Translations under genes and position numbers: made by a program
The notes under the pieces: generated by a model
Database searches by the model: none
What the model saw: the letters and a program-made list of their open reading frames with translations, nothing else
Told to the model about the DNA's origin: nothing
Part shown: positions 11,601-22,078 of the stretch, in pieces
Layout: every line of letters starts with the position of its first letter
How positions within the stretch are numbered: position 1 is the stretch's first letter
NCBI GenBank assembly: GCA_001600455.1
Contig: BCKC01000001.1
Span: forward strand, 828,914 to 892,913
Direction: 5' to 3'
Source of the DNA: Endocalyx cinctus
Lineage: Eukaryota > Ascomycota > Sordariomycetes > Amphisphaeriales > Apiosporaceae
DNA: 64,000 nt

Positions 11601-11807
11601 GTTCCCTGGACAAGGAGTCCCGACGTTCAGGAGAAAGTAGAGAAATGGATCGAGATTGGAGGCAGGGCATCTCTAGAGGATGTTCCGGATATTTGCGATA
11701 CGCAAAACTTTGATATGCTGAAACAGACGTCGCTTAAGGCTATGAAGGGCCTTAGAGTGTGGGGATTAGCTTCTAAATTTTATAAGACGATTGATAACTT
11801 CTCTTAA
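8667..11807 (+). CDS. transcription factor with two C2H2 fingers and a Zn2Cys6 cluster
   Basis: Nuclear DNA-binding regulator. I place the start at 8667: exon 1 (MMSDSLSVDNPEVRAD, 8667-8714), then a 67-base intron, then 8782 onward. This adds a first C2H2 finger (Cys31, Cys34, His47, His51) before the second (Cys79, Cys82, His95, His100). A fungal Zn2Cys6 cluster follows directly (Cys115, 118, 125, 131, 134, 141). A long Ser/Thr/Asp-rich middle leads into a fungal regulator middle-homology region (FLGEFVKIYFAEFHPVLPIIH, LLVTSLRGLGVL, KRIAWSVFEFDCTLS). A second intron near 10361-10430 is needed to continue into GQADGSTAFRNPSY; its donor is non-standard. The third is 11161-11230. Its place among metabolic genes suggests a cluster-specific regulator. 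Confidence 0.85.
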
Positions 11808-12010
11808 TGCGGATTAAATATTCCTGAAGAGTAATACTATCAAGTGAGTGCAGTAAAGCTTATCACTATCGGCCTTATACTTGGTTTTAATCAGATCTAC
11901 CCTCAAAAAAAAAAAAAAAAAAACAGAATAAGCAGTATTCAAGAAGTGTTTTACACCAGATGTATTTAATATGGTTATTTCATTTCTCGTGTACATATAA
12001 ATCATCTCTT

Positions 12011-12984
12011 TCAAATCGACCGTCCTCCATCCACACTCAAGTTAACTCCAGTGACGAAAGTCGCTTCGTCGCTAGCCAACCAAAGAGCCGCATTGGCGAC
12101 ATCAATAGTTTCGGTAAGACGACCGAGGGGGACGTTACTCAGGAACTTTTGTCGGTTCTCTGGCGTGTCGGGCACACCAGCAAAGCATTCAAATCTAATA
12201 AAAAGATTACTCAGTGATATGATCTGAAGAGCTGCTTCGCTTAGCGAGATAAATAGTAATACTCACAGTCCTGTTCCGCATAGTAGGGGACAGATGCTGT
12301 TGACTCTGACATTTTGAGGACCGAATTCCAAGGCTAGACCTTGCGTCGCCTAGGAAAGAAAAGAAGATAGCCGGTTAACAAATATCTGAACAGAAGCGAG
12401 GGTTAATCTACTCACATTTGATACGGCGCCCTTGCTCGCGTTATACCACACCAACCCCTGTCTCGGCCTGTCCGCGCCGCAGCTACTTATGTTTATCACG
12501 CTTCCCCCTTTCTTGATCAAATGCGGGAAGCAAGAAGCGACGGAATGAAAGATGCCCATAACGTTAACGTCGAAGCATCTTGCGTATTCGGACTCGGTCA
12601 CCTCGAGCGTCGGCTTGTTCTTGTAACTGGTTCCGGCATTATTCACCAATATGTCGAGCCCGCCGAACTCGGCGATCGCTTTCGAGACGGCTGCGTCCCA
12701 GTCCGCCCTCTTCGTCACGTTCATGGATTGGAGAATAACGGATCCGGGATACTTCTCGGCTATGTGCGCGGCGCCTGCGGTGTTCAGGTCGCCGATGAAT
12801 AGCTTGGCGCCTTCGCGGGCGTAAACTTCGCAGATGGTAAGACCGAAGCCGGAACCACCGCCTGTGCCATCGTTAACTTATGCATGAAATGATGGGGATA
12901 TATAATGGAAGTCTGGGAAGTGTAGAAGAGACTATTACCTGTTACGAGGGCGGCCTTGCCTGATAATCTACCTCCTGAAGCCAT
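12011..12984 (-). CDS. short-chain dehydrogenase/reductase (SDR)
   Basis: NAD(P)-dependent oxidoreductase of the classical SDR type. The start is MASGGRLSGKAALVTG. Introns at 12862-12938, 12351-12415 and 12195-12266 restore TGGGSGFG (nucleotide loop), DILVNNAG, INISSCGADRP with the catalytic Ser, and YNASKGAV with Tyr and Lys. It then continues ATQGLALEFGPQNVRVNSIC, which is typical of the family, and ends GVNLSVDGGRSI. The length of about 255 residues is normal. It lies downstream of the regulator in the opposite direction, with about 200 bases between the stops. The substrate is unknown. Together with the aldehyde dehydrogenase and the LEU2-like enzyme it could make a chain of alcohol and acid oxidations. 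Confidence 0.88.
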
Positions 12985-13684
12985 TTTGAAGATGGGTGCC
13001 GTAGTTGAGATGTCTTTCTTCGTTTCACGGAATGATATGATCGTATAGCTCTATAAGATGAGCAGTATATGCCTTTGACTGAATGGATTCCATTTTGCCA
13101 TCCATAGTTTCATGCTCATATACCAATAGTCATGGTAGAGATGATGTGACGCGTGACATCGGAACAAGATGTGGTGGGGCACGTACACTTGAATATAGTC
13201 CGGAGTACCCTTCATCCCCTCCCCCACACAGACGTACCCCGAAAGATCTGGCAACCCCACTATTCGGAATTTATCATGAAAATGCTTTGGCTTACTTTAT
13301 GAAGCTTAACTTATTCATTGGGATTTACAAACCTAGAAATCTAGCAGGGGTTGAACCAAAGAATATTGATATAGGATTGTTAATTCATCATCAGGATACC
13401 CACCACAGGCTCCAAAAGCGGCCAAAATCGATCAATATACCATTCCATATGCTATACACTATATGCAATTGAGACCAAATAATGAAAAAAAAAATGTATA
13501 TATAATTCTATTCAGCATTTTACGCTATTAATTCTACAAAGCCTAGCTACAAAACCATATCATACACCAAAGTATCAGTACACATGCTCTCTCTTAACTT
13601 ATGAACCCTGATATTACATGGCACGTGTTAGCAATGAAATAAGACCAACTCATTATCTTTTGTTTATCGAAATGTCTGGAGTCC
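12985..13684. other. intergenic spacer
   Basis: AT-rich spacer without a supported gene. Open frames at 13051-13472 on both strands lack motifs. It includes the promoter of the SDR gene (reading left) and the 3' flank of the Dabb gene. Confidence 0.45.
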
Positions 13685-14057
13685 TCACTTTTGATGAGCC
13701 GGATGCCCGGCGTACGCGAGCACGTCGGCCTCCGTTTCCATGACGGTCATCAGGCCGAGATCAAAACCTTGGGCTCGGCTTTTGGTGCTTTCTAGCGTCG
13801 GTCCCATCTCGAATGATTTCAATCCTACGAAGTAATTAGCAATGCTGTATAAGACTGACGCTGCCTATCGCGCTTACCAGGTATCACGCCGACCATAGCT
13901 TGACCGAGGGCCTTAAGCTCCGCTATCTTTGACGCCTCAACGCCTGGTTTCAACTTGAAAAGTACTATGATGAAAGTTAGTTATTCATTTATCTTTCGAG
14001 GTAGAAATGATGGATATCATGGTCATGATATGACATACCAATATGTCGAATGGGCAT
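13685..14057 (-). CDS. small Dabb (stress-responsive A/B barrel) domain protein
   Basis: Three exons on the minus strand (14039-14057, 13825... see below, 13685-13824) with introns 13965-14038 and 13825-13877. The spliced protein begins MPIRHIVLFKLKPGVEASKI, continues ELKALGQAMVGVIPGLKSFE, and ends MTVMETEADVLAYAGHPAHQK. The middle exon is 13878-13964. HIVLFKLK at the start, VPG-like VIPGLKSFEMG, and the LMTVMETEADVLAYAGHPAHQ end are diagnostic of the Dabb family, dimeric ferredoxin-like barrels of about 80-110 residues found in stress proteins and as cyclases or isomerases in metabolite clusters. No single exon is long enough to appear as a conventional open frame. Next to the SDR gene, it may act on a pathway intermediate. 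Confidence 0.8.
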
Positions 14058-15162
14058 TTTCCTACGGCTTGGTGTCTTCCTCCGAGATAGTGTAAGGTGA
14101 TGTTATCAGGTTTTCTTGATTAATAGGAAGAGAATATGCACATTTTACAGATGAATATGGATGATGCTTTGCGATTAAATATATGCCCCTACTTTTAAGA
14201 TTGTAACCACTCGATCATTACAGCGGGGTTTCGCTCTCTCGGTATATATTTGTACTAGAAGCGAGATTACGACATGTTCCAGTTATATGCATCTCGACCC
14301 TCTCGGCTTACTGAATTGAGGTACCTAACTAGCTAGTTTTTTCAACCCCGCTGGTATTTCCGATTACCGGATAAGTAAGTTTTACATCAGGGATTAGGTA
14401 CTTAATAATATACCTGTCGTGGAAATAGGTAGGTAAAATTATGAATCAAAGCAAGTGAATTTGAATTGAAGAAGTATGAGCTCAGACAGAAGCAATTACT
14501 TACGCCTTAGGGGCTGTTGCTTATGTAAGCTGTTGACAGTACAGAGTACTTGAGCCGTACTTCTTTGAACCAGATTCTAGCCTGAGTTTTAATCTAAGCT
14601 GTGTTCTTAAAGGTTAAGGTACTGTGGTATTAGTATAAACAACATCGACGGTTGGCGATCAAGAGAGATTTCAGATAACTCTTGGTACCTAGGACTACGT
14701 ACGAGCTTGAACTGACGGTTGCCGATGTAATAGGTAAGCATCTAAATATTATAAGAGACAGCCTTTCCCTAAACATCTCTCCATTCCTCACCCTTGATTA
14801 TTTAATGGTTCATATGGCTTATCGAAAGTCTTGGTAAACCTTCACTCTCCTACTTAGTGGTGACTAGTGACCTTTCGGGACGTGGCTTGTTCCGGGTGTT
14901 GCTTGTGTCTGTCCTGTTACGTGGGTTATTCCAGCCGCATTGTCAACTTTCTAGCCTTTTTACTCTGTGATTAGGTAACGGAAGAGATATATTAACGCAA
15001 TATTGCTTTTCAACATCCAAGACCCATGCTGGTGGAATATTGGTAGTGTTGAGAAAAATATATCAAAGTAGTCATATCGCCTGAAGCGGAAGCTTAACGC
15101 CGCCAAGACACAGTTCTATTTTGAGCCGTAAATAACTAAAACCTACGCGCTTAAAAGGATAC
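14058..15162. other. gene-free AT-rich spacer
   Basis: No gene is seen. The DNA is AT-rich with scattered GGTACCT and TAGGTA words such as recur at 50.1-50.4 kb. No repeat of this stretch was found elsewhere in the window. Confidence 0.45.
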
Positions 15163-17317
15163 TTCAGCTTATTGCAGGTGTTCTTTTCGCAGCCGATATT
15201 CTATGCCTGCTAATGATTATCATTATCACCCAAGGGCCTCAGGTCCAGCTTACCCATAATCCGTCGTCAATTGCGGGAATAACTGAACTCGTCGCGGGGA
15301 ACGGGGAGTTACGAAATAGATGGAGCGATATAGTTCGTCGGAATTGGGAGAAGAAGAAAGCATCCTCGGAAAACCACCCTTCCCCTCCAGCAGTATCGAC
15401 TACTCACCAGCGGGATTCGGCAGATCTGGGACGTCTTGAGCGCTCCGACGAGGGTGATAATCATGATGCCAGCACGATATGCCTGAGTCCGGGGAATACG
15501 AAAAACAGCTATCCTACCATGCTTCATCCAGCTTCGCGCTTAGCTATCTGTTTGGTCCTGATTGGATTTCTGGTGGTTGAAGTGACCCTTCGAAGCTCTA
15601 ATCTACATGACGGTCTAGGTAGTGCCGTAGGAGATGGGTACATTCATTACCTCTGGACCACGCTTCCCGCAGCAGCGATTGGGCTGACAGCGTCATCTCT
15701 CTCGTCTCTCAACTCCGTAGCCCGCAGTTTAATGCCATATATCAACATGTGTCGTGGAGCAACGATAGAAAAAGCCATAGAACTCAACTTGATAGACAGC
15801 TTACCCACGGCTATCCTGGCGCGTGAGATCCGAGTCCGAAAATTACCTGCTGCTTCGATCACGCTTGCCATGCTGCTCGCTTCTGTACTCAGCATCTATG
15901 TGGCTTCTTTGTTTCAATCCACGGCTGTACCAGTGCAAGCAGAAATGCCCCTGGAGCTCACGGGTACATTTTTCCGCGCTGCGAACTCTTCCGACAGCGG
16001 TGACTTCGGGGTGGGCGATTCGACCTTTGGTGGCGAAGGTCGGTTTTATTCGTTGTTAGTGCTTTAGGTCAATCTTACCTACCCGCCTTTCACGTACGAG
16101 GAGATGGTTTTCCTAATTACAGAACTGGCAAAGTCTGTAACAACTCTGACCCGAAAGTTCCTCAGTCCAACCCATCGACCATAAGGTCAATTCTACCGGC
16201 CCTAACTAAGGCCTAGATTGTCATGCGAGTTTTACGATTCTGATGAATTAACCGTAACCCTAGTACTGAACTATACGGCGGTGAACCCGTACAACTCCGG
16301 TGACGTATCCAATCCTCTGTCTATCACTTTTCCTAGCAACGATAGTGCTGTAAATATTGCGTACGATTAAAATCGGCACCTTAGTTGGAAATTCCACCTC
16401 TGACAAAGGCACGTTTGCCACAGTAACTGAAGGTAGTTTTTCTTACCTTAGTGATTATATATTTACCTGGGGAATTTCTCGCTGTCCGAGAAACGTATCC
16501 CATCTTTCGCGGTGTATGCGGTGTAACGAGTCAATAGAAGCCGTCGATGATTTTGTCGCATTTACGAACACGGAGCTACTTATCGACGAGACGAACCCAC
16601 CGATAGTCATCGAATCATCGGCGAGATCGTCATCTATCCAGAGCAAGTTCGAAGGAATGATAGCGACGGGAGGGTATTTTTATCAGGACTTTATCAACCT
16701 CCAAGACTATCCCCTTCTCGATAACTTTGCTTCCATTCTGACGACTTCACGGTACGCGGTCCCGGTCGAGTATTTCGCAGATCCTTCTAAAACTACGGAA
16801 GTGGCCGAGTCGATCCGGTTTCAGCACGGCGTCTTGCGGGTTCAAGATATCAGCGCGAATTACCGAGGCTCCGTGAACGAATTCGATGGCCCACCGAGGC
16901 GTGTTCGGACTGCGAGAGACGGACTCGGTTGACCCCACGGCCGAGTTGGTGCGGAGCGACGGACGGCGACGGGTGGTGCAAGATGAGGTCTCGACGAGGA
17001 TCTTGGAGGCGTTTATAGTGGCTATTTTGGTATTGAGCCTCGCTTCTTGGGCGATGGCACCTTATACAAAGATCCTTCCCAGAAGCGCGACCTCGATTGC
17101 GCTAGCGGTGGAATTGATCTCAAATGGAAACTTGCTCGACGACGAATCAGCTTTCATTCGAGGGTGTGACAAAACCCCATTACACTCAAAACCAAACGTT
17201 TACTGGATGGGGTGGGGGGATAAAGATGATCGATCAGATGGTACGATGGAACAGAGAAGTTTCGGAATATGGGTTCGGGCTATGAAGCCCAGGAAACAGG
17301 AAAGATTATGGAAATAG
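15163..17317 (+). pseudogene. broken DUF3433-type membrane protein gene
   Basis: The first block reads a membrane segment (LIAGVLFAADILCLLMIIIIT) with no start codon in frame, then NPSSIAGITELVAGN and, after a linker, SLNSVARSLMPYINMCRGAT, LPTAILAREIR and a second membrane segment. This is the pattern I associate with fungal DUF3433 proteins, which are usually about 1000 residues or more with repeated modules. The block ends at a TAG (16065-16067) inside LVL-VNLTYPPFTYEE, where the family reads on. A second block starts in another frame after several stops (16357-16932), and a third (16886-17317) holds RRVVQDEVSTRILEAFIVAI, ILPRSATSIALAVELI and FGIWV. The truncated 5' end, in-frame stops and frame changes point to a decayed gene. 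Unrecognised introns could explain part of this. Confidence 0.6.
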
Positions 17318-17553
17318 TTCGCTAATGAGTACCTGACTGTTGTCTTCGCGTAGCTTATCTAATCTTTAGTATGCGTAAATACAGGGGGTTATCACACCAA
17401 AGTTCCCTATAATTTAGCGCTGTTAGCTGGCATTTCTCCCCCTCCTCTCCCTAGGTAGTAGGTGAAATAAAATAGGAAGAAGAGTATGTCACCATATATA
17501 CTTTATATACTTACTTACTTTCCGTACAATCTCTTAAATCATGGTAAGAATAT

Positions 17554-17772
17554 TGTGACGGAGAAGTGGGACTGAATTTCGGAGGTCGACCAATACTGTA
17601 TATATGTATTACAACAGCTCTGAAAGCGGTATAAATAGTGCGCTGAGCTCCCGTATGAATCATCCAGATAAATAGATAGTTTCTCAAGCCCTAATTCAAT
17701 GAAATATTTACATAGCACACTTTATATGACTACTAAGCTCCCGCACCCACTCCGTAAGCTCTAAGACTCTCA
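17554..17772 (+). mobile_element. diverged solo LTR (copy C)
   Basis: It begins TGTGACGGAGAAGTGGGACT, as do the copies at 43624-43886 and 54499-54761. It shares the internal words TATAAATA, GAGCTCCCGT, AAATAGATAGTT, AAGCCCTAATTCAATGA and the end motif AAGCTCTAA...CA. It is shorter (219 bases) and more diverged. No clear 5-base target duplication flanks it (AATAT versus TAAAT). Confidence 0.6.
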
Positions 17773-18179
17773 TAAATACTTATCTTAATCCTAAGTTTGT
17801 GGTCATATTACACGTAAAGCTAACTAAAACTGATTCATCTTGAGAAATTACAAGAATCGTGTAGTCGAAATAAGTAATATTCCATCCTTTATTTATCAAT
17901 GATTTCCGTCTAATTCTACACGACATTTTTATTCTAGAAAATATTCTAGGTCAAATTTCTACGTGGGACGTTCGGATATTCCACAAAATCATAGAATTTG
18001 ATAGCCTGTAATTAATCAGTTATAAAAGCCTAAACTGCAACCAGCGATTCTTCCAATGCCAGATTCTACGATATTCATTGAGTCACTTATCGAGGTCGAA
18101 CCAAACAAACAAAAACCACCTCATCAAACTTACCAGCATCGTTCATTGCAAAAGGACTTTCTTAAGTGAGCCATTGAGA
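17773..18179. other. intergenic, phosphatase promoter
   Basis: AT-rich, no gene is seen. An upstream in-frame ATG at 18078 would add 34 residues to the phosphatase, but they are not conserved-looking. I treat this part as 5' leader. Confidence 0.4.
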
Positions 18180-18710
18180 ATGTGTGCCGCGCAAATACTT
18201 CCCCATATCTACCTTGGAAGTCGGTCCAGTACAAGAAATGAACCACTCCTAAACCACGGGATTACGCATATCATCTCCGTCGGTGCGAGCCCGCGGAGAA
18301 TATTGAGTGGCATACAGTATTACCAATTCCATATCAGAGACTCGTCCGAAGAGAACATCATGAACCTCGCGAATGAAGCGGCGGATATTATCAAGGTTAC
18401 GGAGGAATCATCCACGATTCCGGTCCGGATTTTGATCCACTGCTCGGCGGGAATTTCTCGGTCGGTCAGCGTCGTGGCTACTTATCTCATGCGCGAAAAG
18501 GGCATGACTCTTCGCGAGGCCTTATTAACGATCGCGCAAGCCAAGTCCGACATCAGACCTAACTCCGGTTTCTTCCGACAATTGAGAAGTTTGGAAGTAG
18601 AGATTCACGGAACAGAGACTTTGGCTATCCACCATTTACCTCGTGATATAGAGAGGAAGATGAAGGTACTAAGAGGTAGAGATATCACGGAGGAAGATGA
18701 AGAAGGGTGA
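18180..18710 (+). CDS. dual-specificity protein phosphatase
   Basis: Cytosolic or nuclear phosphatase removing phosphate from Ser/Thr and Tyr residues. The start MCAAQILPHIYLGSRSS gives the usual DSP opening (QIxPxIYLG). IRDSSEEN carries the general-acid Asp, and HCSAGISRSVSVVATYLM contains the P-loop HCxxGxSRS with the catalytic Cys. It is followed by AxxxIAQAKSDIRPNSGF, the typical RP-N-GF recognition end. The roughly 176 residues form a bare catalytic domain with a short acidic tail. Single exon, apparently intact. I see no targeting domain, and the neighbours give no clue to its substrate. An alternative start 34 codons upstream is possible. Confidence 0.85.
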   Translation: MCAAQILPHIYLGSRSSTRNEPLLNHGITHIISVGASPRRILSGIQYYQFHIRDSSEENIMNLANEAADIIKVTEESSTIPVRILIHCSAGISRSVSVVATYLMREKGMTLREALLTIAQAKSDIRPNSGFFRQLRSLEVEIHGTETLAIHHLPRDIERKMKVLRGRDITEEDEEG

Positions 18711-20062
18711 CGACATACCCAAGTAATCTTACCAAGGTAGTTTCTAGAATATAAAACAAATTGCTAATCATTCATTTTTAATGCAATATAAATGCGAGCT
18801 TTAGGATAGAAACGATGATTTAGAGGGTGAAATGGATTCTTTAAAATCTGTAAGAACGTTCTAACCTAAACTTCTAATAACCAGTCTGAAATTTTTGCTC
18901 TCCTACGCACTTCTTTCCATCTTAAAATGATCGGCAGGGATAGAGGAAGATTGAGATATTGAGATAAAAGAGGCAGTTACTATCATTCCAAATTCTACCA
19001 GTTAATTTGCTGGCATAAGTGGCGGGATGGCTCTTATGAGAAACTTCCGAGATTCGCACAAACATATTCATGGATGAGGCTGTTGCCTTAACACTGGTTT
19101 CAGTCAGAATTAATTATGTCATTTCTCGATGTTTATTATCCGACGTTCTATCCATTTTTCACTTTATCTTCCATCTAAAATTGATCTAGCCATCATATGA
19201 TCTAGTACTTGCTCATTCATTAGAAGTTTGTCCTATCCACGAGCTCATGCCCAGTACTCCTTCGTCACGTTCGAGTAATAGACGACCCGTCATTTCTCTC
19301 AGGATAATTAGATCAATGTCATTAAATTAAAGGTTTTTTCCTTTGGCACAATCGTATATTCCAGAAGTTGATAGGCCATTTCCCCTCGGAAGATTCATTT
19401 TGGTTTTCTCGTCTGATGTCTCGCAATTTTACTATCACCCTACCCCGATAGTTTCTTTCAGCTTTAAGCGAAACTATCGCTCCCGTGCTCACACATGATT
19501 AAGTTCTTACAATATTTTTCTTATCATCTCATATCATTATACCTCGAACTTGACTATTTGAGGACGAGCTTTCAATATTTCAAAACCCCTTGCCTATTTA
19601 TAAATACTGCTTATCCATTGCTACCTGCATCGAGGCTGTATCGACTAACGTTACCTGCAAAAGTTCACATCATCAATGAACAACATAAACATTTATTACA
19701 ATATCGCACTCAGTGAACTGGAGTGCTACGAGAAAAGTCTCCTTGGTAATTGCGGAGTAAGTATTCCTTGTTACACTCTGCAATTGCTTGCTTTTTTTCC
19801 GCAACTACGTTTTCTCGGTATCCCAAGCCTAGAAGAGACGGTAAAATACAGTAAGACACAATCTGAATCATAATAAAAACGAATTTCTCGCATGGTATAT
19901 GCAATTGTATGTGCTAACGAGTCAAGCTGTCGGCATGGAATCAGCTTCACTTTTGTGATACTTTCCTATTTCAAATCATGTAAGGTTAAGTGCTACTAAA
20001 CATAGCTTCACAATTGAAAGCTCAATCTCACAAACTTAATTCCGCTTACAGTGTTTGTTAAA
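18711..20062. other. gene-free spacer of 1.35 kb
   Basis: AT-rich, with short overlapping open frames at 19495-19904 that lack any motif. No gene, RNA or repeat could be supported. Confidence 0.45.
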
Positions 20063-20911
20063 ATGTCTGGGGACGTCACCTTTGATCCGCATTCGCCTTC
20101 TCAGTCGGGTAAGGTGCTAGAAAACCTGGACTCACTCGAAGACCAGGGCAAGCGAATGTGGATCCTCCCCCTTCCGACGAGTTCGAAGAGAGAATGGCTA
20201 TATAAACCCCAAACGGAAGACTCCCTGGGCGTTGACTCTCCGAGATTGAAGGGGTGGTGCTCGCTACTACGGAACGTGATACTAGCCGATCATCAACACC
20301 GGGTAGAAACAGTCGAGATAGCTTCATTGGCTCTCGGTGTACTGATAAGGAACGGCAAACAAGACTCGTGGAAAGAAGCCGGCGCAGCAATGCGACCGCC
20401 GCAAACGATCCCCGACGTAGAAATCACAATTTTCAATTTTTGCCATAACATTCTGCTCGACAACTTCGACTACCAGCGGGCGTTCCTAAACGCCGATGTC
20501 GTGGACAGCCTACGAGAAGAGTTGCCGGGAACACTCTATTTGAAGAAACTTGCCTCGGCCCTTTCCCAAATCTTGAAAAAAGCACGATACTGCGTCGAAT
20601 ATCTGAATTACCATAATGAGAACATCCGATGGGAGGTCCAGAAAAAATATAAGAGCCACAAGAACTTTTTAGAGAATTCCGACTCGGCTGACAACAATAG
20701 CTACTTGGGCTTAGCTGATGGAAAGCCATCTCCTCTTCGTTTCTCGACCACCGTTGATTCAGATACATACTTTGTGCAAGACCCTACTGCCGATGAAAAA
20801 CTTGATCTCAGCTTGGACAACTTAAGCGAGACTTTTACCCCTACCGCAGAAGACGCGTCTTGGACGGGCAAGTCGTTGACATACACGCAGCATAGAAGTA
20901 TTAAGTGGTGA
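20063..20911 (+). CDS. hypothetical protein, 282 residues
   Basis: Not recognised. The first ATG in frame is at 20063 (MSGDVTFDPHSPSQSG). The protein is soluble and uninterrupted, with a central helical part (ETVEIASLALGVLIRNGKQD, LKKLASALSQILKKARYCVE) and a Ser/Asp-rich tail, and no signal peptide or membrane segment. Codon use is balanced and the frame is stop-free, which supports a real gene. An 'LPTSSKREWLYKPQ' stretch near residue 40 and the AAMRPPQTIPDVEITIF segment look ordered. No catalytic motif is visible. It lies between the phosphatase and a HET gene, so a role in self/non-self biology is possible but only a guess. Confidence 0.55.
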   Translation: MSGDVTFDPHSPSQSGKVLENLDSLEDQGKRMWILPLPTSSKREWLYKPQTEDSLGVDSPRLKGWCSLLRNVILADHQHRVETVEIASLALGVLIRNGKQDSWKEAGAAMRPPQTIPDVEITIFNFCHNILLDNFDYQRAFLNADVVDSLREELPGTLYLKKLASALSQILKKARYCVEYLNYHNENIRWEVQKKYKSHKNFLENSDSADNNSYLGLADGKPSPLRFSTTVDSDTYFVQDPTADEKLDLSLDNLSETFTPTAEDASWTGKSLTYTQHRSIKW

Positions 20912-22078
20912 TCAAATCTATCTGTCATATAGCTAAGAGAAAGAGATTGGAAACAAAGCAAGAAATGGAATTGGGACTGGGAAAATCACCACCGAGGCTT
21001 TCGCGAAGGAAGTCGGGGAAGAATTTTATGTGTAGAAGGCGTATTCCATCCCCTTGCTTTTTTCTTTGACTAGATCTTCTCGGTCCTTGAACTGGGTGTA
21101 AGTGGTTTAAAGACACAAATTACACCTTTGAGCATTGCTTTCTTCCTATACCTAAAAGAATTTTCTAGAAGAATAACCCATAAGAAACTAGTATTTTATT
21201 CAACATATTTCTCGCAATTTATCATAGAAACTTGTCTTGATTGAATTAGGTGAATGTTAACACCATAATGATGCCTAAAAGGGTAACTGCTAAATATATC
21301 TTGACCGTTAATTGGTTGAACATGGATCCTACAGGCTTTAGGTTTGGTTGTTTAGAGCTATTTGGTGATCAGGGGGTGATATTTTACTTGTTTCCCCAAA
21401 TTGATAGTAACGGACGCAATTCGTTTTGGCATGGTGAATCTTTTGAAGATTTTTCAGCCACACCGCCACCCCCTATTTCCAATTTGAATCAAGGGTAACA
21501 TCGTAGAGACAAAGTCATCTGTCAATAACGAGGGGACGTAGACTATTTCTTGGATTTTCTATTTCATACTTTGAGATTGGTAAAGAAAAGTACAAATACG
21601 GAAAAACAAGTACTAATTAGGAACTAATTTAAATCCCGCCGACATACGTGGTATTGGGGGCGAAAAAAACAGAGCACCCTGTTCAGGGCGAAATCTATTG
21701 AAGTATTTTCCAAGGCACTGCAAATATCGTATACAGATTTTGGCAGGGCCCCTTCCCCCTGCTAGCGCAAATACCTGACCAAATGCTGTTATTTACCCAT
21801 CAGCCCATCTAGCCATCATACTATGTATGCATCAATTTCACCCAGCGTGAGCACTAAACGTGGTATTTTACTAATAAAATTATCACAGATGAAGCTGAAA
21901 GAAGTATGGCGGCGGCGATCTAACGCATTAATCCTAGTCAGGTCAGCTTTACCCCGCCAGCTTGCTTCATCTTCATTTTCTTGCATTTATAAATTTTTAC
22001 TACATATAGCTACCCGTAAGCATCCAACGGTAAGTAGAATTTCTTCAAAAAAAAAGTACTCGAATCTAGATTACCGAC
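20912..22078. other. intergenic spacer
   Basis: No supported gene. An 82-codon frame at 21250-21498 lacks motifs and is probably chance. The last 100 bases are the leader of the HET gene. Confidence 0.4.

Noticed and set aside
18078..18179. Upstream start adding 34 residues to the phosphatase
   Set aside because: The extra residues are Lys/Asn-rich and unlike the family, while the DSP domain starts naturally at the ATG at 18180.
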